The notes below the pieces were generated by a model. That model saw nothing but the letters and a program-made list of their open reading frames with translations. It ran no database searches and was not told the origin of the DNA. Position numbers and translations under genes: made by a program. From assembly GCF_001590985.1 (NCBI RefSeq), contig NZ_BCTX01000017.1:1-64000 (forward strand): a DNA stretch of 64,000 nucleotides, written 5' to 3'. This DNA is from Novosphingobium naphthalenivorans NBRC 102051 (GTDB lineage: Bacteria > Pseudomonadota > Alphaproteobacteria > Sphingomonadales > Sphingomonadaceae). Positions 16,924-24,174 of this stretch are shown here, one piece after another; the first letter of the stretch is position 1, and every line of letters begins with the position of its first letter.

Positions 16924-18418
16924 CAACATCAAGAAGCAGTACAAGGAAGCCGAAAAGGTTGAACGCGCCGCCCCGCTGCCGCTGCGTCGTGAAATAGCCC
17001 CACCCCAGCGTTTCCCGGTGGATGCGCTCGGTAAGGTGCTCGGCGACGCTGCCAGAGCTATCGTCGACAAGGTCGCCTGTCCGGATGCCATTGCCGCACA
17101 GTCGGTCTTGGCTGCAGCATCGTTGGCGGCACAGGCCCACGCCGATGTTGTTCATCCGGCAACTGGCGATAAGCGTCCGCTGTCATTGTTCATGATGACG
17201 ATTGCTGCATCCGGCGAACGGAAGAGCGCGGCGGACAGATTTGCGCTTGAACCAGTGAAACTACGGGAAGCCGAACTCCATGAACAGCATGGTCTGGATC
17301 AGCGCAAACATGCCGATGCGTATGACGCGTACCAGCGCGCTCGCGAACATATATTACGCAGTTGCAGGGACAAACCCGCTGAGGCCAAGAAGCAACTCGC
17401 TGCCTTAGGGGCCGTGCCGTCACCGCCATTGACGCCATTGCTGACCGCGCCTGATCCCACTCTTGAAGGTTTGCACAGGCTGATGTCGGGGGGCGAACCT
17501 TCGATCGGGTTGTTCAGCGACGAGGGTGGAACCTTCATCGGTGGCTACGGCATGTCTGAGGAGTCGAGACTTCGCACTGGAGCGGGTCTATCCAGCCTTT
17601 GGGACGGCACGCCAGTCAAGCGTGTCCGGGGCGGCGATGGCGTCTCCATTCTCAGAGGGCGCAGGTTGTCCATGCACATTATGGCGCAACCGGGAATTGC
17701 TGAAGCTATGCTGGCAGACCCAACCCTGCAAAATCAGGGGCTGCCGTCCCGACTTCTTGTCTCTGCCCCTGCGAGCCTTGTCGGTACAAGGATGCAGAAG
17801 GTGCAGAAAAAAGACACCGGGCCTGCTTTGAAGAGATACCAGAAGGTGCTTCTCGCCCTCCTGCGTAAGCCTCAAAAGCGTGTTGGACCGAGCAACCCCG
17901 AACTCGACCCGCGCCCAATATCGTTGTCGGCGAGCGCTCGGAAAAAGTGGCAAGCCTTTGCCGATGACTGCGAGCGCGAAATGGCCGCCGGGCAACGCAT
18001 GGAGCCGATTCGTGCATTTGCCAACAAGTTGCCTGAGCACGCGCTTCGGATCGCGGCGGTATTGGAGTTGGTCGACAATGTCGATGCCACCGAAATCAGC
18101 GGCAACACCTTCGACAGAGCCGCAAAGTTGGCTCGGTACTACGCTAGTGAAGCGTTACGGCTATTCGAACACGGCAGCGCATCCATTGAGATACTCCGCG
18201 CCGAGAAGGTCTTGAACTGGCTGCACGACAAATGGGGAAAGGCAAGAGTCGGACTGGCACACGTCTATCAGCTTGGCCCCAACCCCGTGCGGGAAGCCAA
18301 ACTGGCGCGGGAGGCCATGCTAATTCTGGAACAACATGATTGGGTGGCAAAGATCGAATGTGGCGCCAAAATTGAAGGCAAGCGCCACCGGGAAGCGTGG
18401 GATATTATTAAGCATTAA
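16916..18418 (+). CDS. DUF3987-type replication/helicase-like protein
   Basis: About 500 residues, matching the DUF3987/YfjI type found in prophages and satellites, where it sits next to a toprim primase. A P-loop-like region is seen in MTIAASGERKSAAD (around residue 100), where GERKS replaces the usual GxGKS. The later FSDEGGTFIGGYGM stretch corresponds to the Walker B-like segment, and LWDGTPVKR and GRRLSMHIMAQPG are typical of the family. The frame is open further upstream, but GTG 16916 after GGGGGAT fits the family N-terminus. Probably acts in replication initiation of the element. It ends the left-arm operon. Confidence 0.8.
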   Translation: MTDNIKKQYKEAEKVERAAPLPLRREIAPPQRFPVDALGKVLGDAARAIVDKVACPDAIAAQSVLAAASLAAQAHADVVHPATGDKRPLSLFMMTIAASGERKSAADRFALEPVKLREAELHEQHGLDQRKHADAYDAYQRAREHILRSCRDKPAEAKKQLAALGAVPSPPLTPLLTAPDPTLEGLHRLMSGGEPSIGLFSDEGGTFIGGYGMSEESRLRTGAGLSSLWDGTPVKRVRGGDGVSILRGRRLSMHIMAQPGIAEAMLADPTLQNQGLPSRLLVSAPASLVGTRMQKVQKKDTGPALKRYQKVLLALLRKPQKRVGPSNPELDPRPISLSASARKKWQAFADDCEREMAAGQRMEPIRAFANKLPEHALRIAAVLELVDNVDATEISGNTFDRAAKLARYYASEALRLFEHGSASIEILRAEKVLNWLHDKWGKARVGLAHVYQLGPNPVREAKLAREAMLILEQHDWVAKIECGAKIEGKRHREAWDIIKH

Positions 18419-18491
18419 ATTATCGAAAGTGTCGGGCGGTAGCTATGTCTCCGCCCGACATGCCCATTAGATCTAGTAAGCTAAACTGAAA

Positions 18492-20873
18492 CTAAGCTGC
18501 TGCATCCTCGATTTCTTCTGGCGAAAGGTATTTATAATACGGGCTGTGAGGGACTGGATGCGTGGTACGGCCAGATTGCAGTTCGCGAACGGGAGCAACG
18601 AGAGGGAGGGTGATCATTTCCGCCCGCCAGTTTCCCGGGCGGCGATCCGAAGAGGGGACATTACGACCGGCCATGCGCTTGTCGTCAATGGCTTCGCCCG
18701 TGTTGGGGTCGAACTTGCGCATGTTGATTTGCGGTTCCAGCTTGTTTCCCGCGTCATCTCGATTCATAGCATCGCGCGAACCATAGCCGCGGCTTCTCAC
18801 GCCGCCATGGTTTGAGCCATCGCCCGACCATTCCCTGAATGTGAATCGGCAATTTCCGCTTTCATCCATAGCGTAGGTCAGCAATTCGTTAGGGTCGCGG
18901 GAGTTTGGAACCGCGTCACCGGCACGTGCGATCTGAATTTCAGGATAAGTTGGGAAGAGTCGTTCTCTGGTTGCCACGTCCTCGATGTGGTCGAAGAGAC
19001 CTATTTCCTCGGCGATGCGCAAGATTGGGCCCATACGGGCGCTTCCAGCCGATCCACGCTTGGCTCGCAGCGTCGGATTGCCTTGCATGAGATAGGGCTC
19101 AACGACTTCGGCGTCCAAGCGATCGAAGAACTTTGCCACAAGAGGATCTGGCATGTCTCGCCGCAGCCGAATAAGGGTAGTCGGCGCCCCACGACGATAA
19201 GGGCCAACAATTACACTGTGTGGACTGGTCTTATAAAAGTAATCGCCTTGTTCGCGCTTGTAGTCATCGACTAGTTGTGCGTTATCGGCGGACAGTACCA
19301 CCGTCGAGGACTTGCCGTACCCGCACGCACGTCCTAACGAGCCCTGCAGCAGCGCGTTGAGATTGGCGGCCTTACGAGAAAACTCGAGAAACCATTCCAC
19401 GCTGTTTGGAAACGCGTCACCCATTCGGGCGCGGCTCGTAACCGCGATCAAAAATGGCAAATCGGGACGATCGCGCTTCTTCAGAGCACGCTTGACGCTC
19501 ATGCCTTTGTACTCGTTTCCAAAGTACTCGACTACTTCAATCTCGTCCTCGGGAAGGTCAAGATTCTCGATCAGGCGGTGTGATCGCAAGTTATTATTGC
19601 ACAAGCGAATGCAAATTCCCGTAGGAATGTCCACCCGCTTTCGGGCCAGCGTGAGAATGGCTGCGCGCAGTGTTTCCTCCACCTTTCGTCTGTAGTGTTC
19701 TTGGTTGTCCGCGAAGCCGATCTTGTCAGCATAACGTGAAAAGACGTGCGGCAACGCTTCGTAAGCCTGCAACGACACGTCCTTAAGGAACGGGATGTCC
19801 AATTCGTCAGCCAATTCGTCGAAGCTCATGGTCCGCGGCGGCTCAACGTTGGCCTCGCTATCAATGACCTTGCCGCCAAAGTAATTGAAACCCAAATACG
19901 ACGAGGTCAGATACTGACGCACTTTCCAAACCCCGTTGATACCTTCCAATTCGTATGGAGTGGCTGAGAGGCCGATGAATACGCGGTCACTCGCGTCGTC
20001 CCCCAGCGCTTCGTCAATCGCATCGAAAATGCGGAGCAAGACACAGGGACGGCGCTCCACCCCATCTTCAACTTTTACGAATCTGTCGCTGGCGCCGAAT
20101 TGGGGTTCGTCGATGATCAAAAGTGGTGAAAAGCCCTTGGAATTTGCATCGCGGCAAAGTTTGGCGACCTGCCTTATTGCATCGCCTGGAACGCGCCGCT
20201 TAATGAAATCATCAAGCTTCGGTCCCATCATCGTATCTGGCAGTGCGCCTTTCAGGACATGTTCGCGATAGGTGTTGATCGTTGGCGAAAAGCTGAAAAA
20301 CGGATCGATGCCATTGCGCTTCACATAGTCGATGAGCTTACAACGATTCTGCTCATCAACGACCACTGCCAACTCACCATAATAATCCAGAAACCGCGCG
20401 ATCTCGATGCGCGTCTGGTCCTCCTGGCTCGTTTGGCTGGTTATCAGATAGATCGGGTAGAGGCATCGCTCGGTTAGCATGTACACAATTGGTCCCGCGA
20501 GTTGCAGAGCCAAGGATGTGGTAGTTTTCCCAGATTGCATCGCTCCCAGCACAAGCCCGTTCTTTTGGGGGGCCGTGAGAATTTCGCCGACGCATTCAAG
20601 CGCGGTCATAAGCTGGGAATCGTGCAGGACGCCCGAATCGTCCTCGCGATCACAAAAACGCGCGACACGGCTGATATTCGCACCGGACTTAATTGCTTGC
20701 ACCGCCCGATCCGCATCCAATGTGACGCCCAATCCCAAGGCCATCGCATGATCGTTGAAGACGCGAGCTACCTCAGACAGGTGAGCGGCATATTCTTCAA
20801 TGCGCGCGCCGACGTTTCTTATGCCGACATCAGAGGTCGTTCCGTCCGATCGAGCTTGATGAATCGATGCCAT
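18492..20873 (-). CDS. Z1-like superfamily 2 helicase ATPase
   Basis: A 793-residue protein with a helicase core: Walker A GAMQSGKTTT (Lys116), Walker B LLIIDEPQF (Asp255, Glu256), motif III in FIGLSATPYE, and a motif VI-like segment ALLQGSLGRACGYGK with Arg. The GxxQSGKT loop and the LQG..GR..GY segment resemble Z1-family ATPases known from restriction-like operons with C5 methylases and Vsr nucleases. The C-terminal 200 residues have no nuclease motif I can recognise. Start ATG 20873 has AGAGG upstream; a TTG 24 bases earlier is less likely. Divergent from the RHH-vsr-methylase operon with a shared promoter region. Probably the motor of the defence module. Confidence 0.75.
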   Translation of the reverse strand: MASIHQARSDGTTSDVGIRNVGARIEEYAAHLSEVARVFNDHAMALGLGVTLDADRAVQAIKSGANISRVARFCDREDDSGVLHDSQLMTALECVGEILTAPQKNGLVLGAMQSGKTTTSLALQLAGPIVYMLTERCLYPIYLITSQTSQEDQTRIEIARFLDYYGELAVVVDEQNRCKLIDYVKRNGIDPFFSFSPTINTYREHVLKGALPDTMMGPKLDDFIKRRVPGDAIRQVAKLCRDANSKGFSPLLIIDEPQFGASDRFVKVEDGVERRPCVLLRIFDAIDEALGDDASDRVFIGLSATPYELEGINGVWKVRQYLTSSYLGFNYFGGKVIDSEANVEPPRTMSFDELADELDIPFLKDVSLQAYEALPHVFSRYADKIGFADNQEHYRRKVEETLRAAILTLARKRVDIPTGICIRLCNNNLRSHRLIENLDLPEDEIEVVEYFGNEYKGMSVKRALKKRDRPDLPFLIAVTSRARMGDAFPNSVEWFLEFSRKAANLNALLQGSLGRACGYGKSSTVVLSADNAQLVDDYKREQGDYFYKTSPHSVIVGPYRRGAPTTLIRLRRDMPDPLVAKFFDRLDAEVVEPYLMQGNPTLRAKRGSAGSARMGPILRIAEEIGLFDHIEDVATRERLFPTYPEIQIARAGDAVPNSRDPNELLTYAMDESGNCRFTFREWSGDGSNHGGVRSRGYGSRDAMNRDDAGNKLEPQINMRKFDPNTGEAIDDKRMAGRNVPSSDRRPGNWRAEMITLPLVAPVRELQSGRTTHPVPHSPYYKYLSPEEIEDAAA

Positions 20874-20910
20874 TGCGACCTCTTCGCTATCTCGCAATTA
20901 TTCTTCGCAC

Positions 20911-20939
20911 ATTAATTCATGGCCGGAAATTTTTGTCAA
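20911..20939 (-). promoter_or_regulatory. predicted promoter of the helicase gene
   Basis: Reading the minus strand, a consensus -35 TTGACA (20939-20934) is followed after 17 bases by ATTAAT (20916-20911). Transcription would start near 20904, about 30 bases before the ATG. The -35 box overlaps that of the divergent promoter. Confidence 0.5.
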
Positions 20940-20961
20940 TTTAATTTATGCAAGATATATT
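20933..20961 (+). promoter_or_regulatory. predicted promoter of the RHH-vsr-methylase operon
   Basis: TTGTCA (20933-20938), a 17-base spacer and TATATT (20956-20961) make a near-consensus sigma-70-type promoter. The predicted start site is about 20968, inside the palindrome at 20967-20983. Confidence 0.65.
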
Positions 20962-20966
20962 CATGT

Positions 20967-20983
20967 TGATGAACTGTTCATCA
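20967..20983. promoter_or_regulatory. operator palindrome
   Basis: TGATGAAC-T-GTTCATCA is a perfect 17-bp dyad with 8-base arms. It covers the predicted transcription start of the methylase-side promoter, and further half-site-like TCATC/CATCAT copies follow to about 20993. The encoded ribbon-helix-helix protein is the obvious candidate ligand. Confidence 0.7.
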
Positions 20984-21012
20984 TCGTACATCATAACGGT
21001 GAGGAGGCATTG

Positions 21013-21183
21013 ATGGCGGCAAGAAAGATGCCAAAGGTCCAAGATCGGCTAACAATTTCGCTTGAAGCGGGTGACCGTGCCAAGCTGGAAACCCTTGCCA
21101 ACAAAACCGATCGCAGTCTCGCTTGGCTAGTTCGCGAGGCGATCAAGCAGTATCTCGCCGACCGCGAGAGCGGTGTTGCATGA
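21013..21183 (+). CDS. ribbon-helix-helix (CopG-type) regulator
   Basis: A 56-residue basic protein with the CopG/Arc architecture: beta strand DRLTISLEA (about residues 11-19) that would insert in the DNA major groove, helix 1 AGDRAKLETLANKT, turn with Asp-Arg-Ser, and helix 2 AWLVREAIKQYLAD. Start ATG 21013 has GAGGAGG five bases upstream. The stop overlaps the vsr start (ATGA), so it is co-translated with vsr and the methylase. Most likely an autorepressor acting on the palindrome at 20967-20983. It could also be an antitoxin, but no toxin-like partner is adjacent. Confidence 0.85.
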   Translation: MAARKMPKVQDRLTISLEAGDRAKLETLANKTDRSLAWLVREAIKQYLADRESGVA

Positions 21184-21590
21184 CTGACACCCTCAGCTGC
21201 GCAGAAAGAAGTGAACGAATGCGACGGGTCCGGTCTCGTGACACGAAGCCCGAACTCGCCCTGCGGCGGATCGTTTGGGGGCTTGGCTTCCGCTACCGAA
21301 AAAACAGCCAATCGATCATTGGCCGACCCGACCTCGCTTTCATCGGGCGCAAGCGCGTGATTTTCCTGCACGGATGCTTTTGGCACCGGCACGACTGTCG
21401 TGCGGGTAGACGCGTCCCCAAGTCCCGCATCGATTTTTGGCAACGCAAATTCGAGGACAACGTCAGACGCGACGCTGTGGTTGGCGAGACGTTGGCTCGC
21501 GATGGGTGGAAGTCGCTCGTGATTTGGGAATGCCAACTCGCCAACGAGGATGAAGTGGCTCGACGCGTGAAGGGTTTCTTGGATGCGTAG
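21180..21590 (+). CDS. vsr: very short patch repair endonuclease
   Basis: Vsr nicks 5' of T in T:G mismatches produced by deamination of 5-methylcytosine, protecting sites modified by a partner C5 methylase. The 136 residues show the family sequence in order: RSERMRRVRSRDTKPELALR, the metal-binding Asp in GRPDLAF, the zinc/structure motif FLHGCFWHRHDC, then PKSRIDFWQRKFEDNVRRD and the final WECQL. Length is normal (E. coli Vsr 156). Start ATG 21180 overlaps the regulator stop; the 3' end overlaps the methylase by eight bases. Confidence 0.95.
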   Translation: MTDTLSCAERSERMRRVRSRDTKPELALRRIVWGLGFRYRKNSQSIIGRPDLAFIGRKRVIFLHGCFWHRHDCRAGRRVPKSRIDFWQRKFEDNVRRDAVVGETLARDGWKSLVIWECQLANEDEVARRVKGFLDA

Positions 21591-22746
21591 CGTCGAATTG
21601 TTCGCAGGATGTGGTGGCTTGGCCCTCGGCATCGCGCGAGCTGGATTTGAGCACGAGTTGGTTCTTGAATATGATCAAGACTCCGCGAACACCTTGAGGG
21701 AGAACAAAGCCCGCAGGATTCAACACGTCCGTCATTGGGAAATAGCCGAGGCCGACGTTCGCGAGGTGGACTATGGACGCCACGAGGGAGCCGATCTGGT
21801 TTCTGGCGGGCCACCCTGTCAGCCATTTTCGATAGGTGGGAAACACCTAGGCCCGCGCGATCCACGCAATATGTGGCCCGAAGCCATCCGGGCAGTAAGA
21901 ACCATTCGCCCCAAAGCCTTTATTTTCGAGAACGTTCGCGGCTTGTTTCGTCCGGACTTTTCTGAATATCGCGACTACATCACCCTACAGCTTACCTATC
22001 CAGAGATCGCGCCAAAAGAGGATGAGTTCTGGCTAGATCACCTCCGCAGATTGAAGCAACACTCGAAAAGCCGGGAGGGCGCAGCTGTTAGCTATCGCGT
22101 CCTCTCGCAGTCAATTAACGCAGCAGATTACGGCGCACCCCAAAAGCGCCACCGAGCCATCTTCATAGGCATCGCAGGAGCCTTCGGGGAGGAATGGAGC
22201 TTTCCCGCGCCTACTCATTCTCAAGAAGCGCTAGCGTGGGCCAAGCACATTGACGGTTCTTACTGGCAGACACACGATATGCGGCGGGGCTTCAAGCCAT
22301 CGTCGGCTACCGAAACACGGTTGGCGGCACGGCTGGCTAAAACCAAGGAGAAGCCCAGCACCAAGCCTTGGGTAACGGTGAGGGATTCGATCGTCGATCT
22401 TCCAGCTCCCCTCAAGTCCCCCAGCGCTTCAGGGCATTGGCAACATCCCGGCGCGCGTGTTTATCCCAATCACACAGGAAGCTGCCTTGATGAACCAGCC
22501 AAGGCGCTCAAGGCGGGCGATCACGGCGTTCCAGGGGGGGAAAATATGCTTGTCTCACCGCGTGGAAACGTAAGGTATTTCACCGTTAGGGAAATGGCCC
22601 GTTTGCAGAGCTTGCCGGATGACTATTATATTTCAGGAAGCTGGAAAGCGGCCACACGACAGCTCGGAAACGCCGTGCCAACGGTTGTGGCGGAGTTAAT
22701 CGGCAAGGCGGTCAAGAAGATCATCGATCCCTTGCCCGTCACTTGA
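21583..22746 (+). CDS. DNA (cytosine-5-)-methyltransferase
   Basis: A 387-residue C5 methylase with all conserved motifs: I FAGCGGLALG, IV GGPPCQPFS with catalytic Cys79, VI FENVRG, VIII QKRHRAIFIG, IX RYFTVREMARLQSLPDDY and X RQLGNAVPTVVAELIG. The target recognition region (about residues 215-310) is of ordinary size; its specificity cannot be read from sequence. The overlap with vsr fits a restriction-modification origin. A companion endonuclease is not obvious: candidates are the 233-residue protein convergent with it and the divergent helicase. Confidence 0.95.
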   Translation: MRSVELFAGCGGLALGIARAGFEHELVLEYDQDSANTLRENKARRIQHVRHWEIAEADVREVDYGRHEGADLVSGGPPCQPFSIGGKHLGPRDPRNMWPEAIRAVRTIRPKAFIFENVRGLFRPDFSEYRDYITLQLTYPEIAPKEDEFWLDHLRRLKQHSKSREGAAVSYRVLSQSINAADYGAPQKRHRAIFIGIAGAFGEEWSFPAPTHSQEALAWAKHIDGSYWQTHDMRRGFKPSSATETRLAARLAKTKEKPSTKPWVTVRDSIVDLPAPLKSPSASGHWQHPGARVYPNHTGSCLDEPAKALKAGDHGVPGGENMLVSPRGNVRYFTVREMARLQSLPDDYYISGSWKAATRQLGNAVPTVVAELIGKAVKKIIDPLPVT

Positions 22747-22790
22747 GCTTGTATATCCCGCACTGTCCGAACAGTGCCGAAGGCGGACTG

Positions 22791-23492
22791 TCATAAGCTA
22801 TCTTGTTGCCGCCAAGGCATGCTGCGCCATTTCGCGGCAGCACGGGAATGATACATTGAACGATCTGTGAAGTCATGAATCCAGGCATGGCTCCAAGCTG
22901 GCGCGTTTGTATGAATGGCGTCCTCAACCCAAATTGAGTCAAATTCGATCAAGGGCATTTTTGCCCCCTTATCGCCCGAATCAATTCGACGCATGAGTGC
23001 GCTCAGCCGTTCTTGTTCTGCCTCGGCCTCTTGCTGATCTGTCTTTGCGTCGTAAGGTTTCTTCCGCGTTCTCTGGAACACAAGATGCAAGAACTGATTT
23101 CCCGATAAAGCAGCGTGTTCCGCCGCCTTTTGTACGGCCTTGAAGAAATTTGCATCGCGATCAAATACAAATATTTTGGCCTGGAAAAGGTCATCCGGTT
23201 CACTTGAAGGCCAGCCCCATGTTTCGATATATCCCCAACCTAATTTTTCATTACTCCCATCAAAATCGAACTCTACTTCAACCGGTAAAAGTGGGTGGCC
23301 TCCCCCGTATACATCGTGGATGACGCCAACGGCACTTGCACTTCGCTGCTCCTTGTTGGGCAGAACCATGTTGGTGCTGACTTTGCTAATTGCGACGGTC
23401 AAAGGCCAATGTGTGAACAGGTGAGCGGTGTCCAATTCAACCGCTCGCTCCACGAACCTTGAAGTACTATTCTTCTTCTTTCTACAGAACAC
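22791..23492 (-). CDS. hypothetical protein, candidate effector of the restriction-like module
   Basis: A 233-residue soluble protein I cannot assign. GTG 23492 is the start, supported by GGAGG five bases upstream. It has an alpha/beta N-terminal half (HWPLTVAISKV, PLLPVEVEFDFDG, GWGYIETWGWP) and a charged helical middle (QQEAEAEQERLSALMRRID). No clear PD-(D/E)xK, HNH, GIY-YIG or PLD motif is visible. It is convergent with the methylase (44-base gap) and divergent from the XRE protein, which is where many type II systems keep their endonuclease gene. That position is the only reason to suggest a nuclease or other effector role. Confidence 0.6.
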   Translation of the reverse strand: MFCRKKKNSTSRFVERAVELDTAHLFTHWPLTVAISKVSTNMVLPNKEQRSASAVGVIHDVYGGGHPLLPVEVEFDFDGSNEKLGWGYIETWGWPSSEPDDLFQAKIFVFDRDANFFKAVQKAAEHAALSGNQFLHLVFQRTRKKPYDAKTDQQEAEAEQERLSALMRRIDSGDKGAKMPLIEFDSIWVEDAIHTNAPAWSHAWIHDFTDRSMYHSRAAAKWRSMPWRQQDSL

Positions 23493-23591
23493 TTGTGCCT
23501 CCGAGTTGCGCCACTCATGGGGCTTTGTTCATGCCCAATTCCAATGGCGAGACGAGCGCCTGTCGATCAGGCTTCATCCAGTCGAAATGAC

Positions 23592-23610
23592 ACGTTTAGT
23601 ATACAGACGT
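23592..23610. promoter_or_regulatory. candidate control-protein operator
   Basis: ACGT-TTA-GTATAC-AG-ACGT is an imperfect 19-bp dyad centred on GTATAC, located 29 bases before the XRE gene and between it and the divergent 233-residue gene. C-protein boxes of restriction systems occupy this position. Confidence 0.35.
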
Positions 23611-23638
23611 TACCAGAGGCTTGCTGCCACATCGGCGC

Positions 23639-23863
23639 ATGGATGTGGTCCAGCTTCTTGGCGAAAATGTTCGGCATTACCGAAAGCTAAAGGGCATGAC
23701 CCAAGAGCAGCTTGCCTTAGAAGCCGAAATGGAACGCAGTTATGTCAGCGACCTTGAACGTGGGACTCGCAATCCATCGGTTCGCGCGCTCGCGCGGCTC
23801 GCAGAAGCACTACAGGTCGAACCGCAGTGCCTGCTTTCGCCGAAATCTGTTTCCAAGCCATGA
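23639..23863 (+). CDS. XRE-family helix-turn-helix regulator (C-protein-like)
   Basis: A 74-residue protein consisting almost entirely of one HTH_3 domain: LLGENVRHYRKLKGMTQEQLALEAEMERSY (helices 1-3, split by the turn at GMTQEQLA) and SDLERGTRNPSVRALARLAEAL. Size and sequence match control proteins that time restriction endonuclease expression. ATG 23639 is chosen; a TTG at 23621 lacks room for a ribosome binding site. ATG 23639 has none either, so translation may be leaderless, as in several known C genes. Probably binds the dyad at 23592-23610. Confidence 0.85.
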   Translation: MDVVQLLGENVRHYRKLKGMTQEQLALEAEMERSYVSDLERGTRNPSVRALARLAEALQVEPQCLLSPKSVSKP

Positions 23864-24174
23864 TGGAATGGACGCGCCAGTATGAGTAGAGCCGGGCAAC
23901 AATTCTCAGATTGCTGTAGACGGCCCAAGCGATTAGCATTTTAGCGGTTGTAGCGGCACCCACTTGCCCAAGGTAACTCTACAATCGGTCGCGTTTTGGC
24001 CGCAACGGTTCCAAAGACGATCCATTGAACAGCAAAGCTGAAATCAAGTCACTCAAAACAAGCATTATATTTACTGCAAAGCGTGGCCTTGACGCCTCTG
24101 CAAACCGGCCTTTTAAGCACTATATTGCTTGGCTGGAGCATGCGCCAAGTAATGCATTGATGCACCGAACTCCG
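23864..24174. other. gene-poor gap before the integrase
   Basis: About 310 bases of AT-richer sequence with no recognisable gene. One open frame on the + strand from a TTG at 24025 runs into the integrase 3' end but has no ribosome binding site or family resemblance. I see no clear terminator. Confidence 0.5.
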
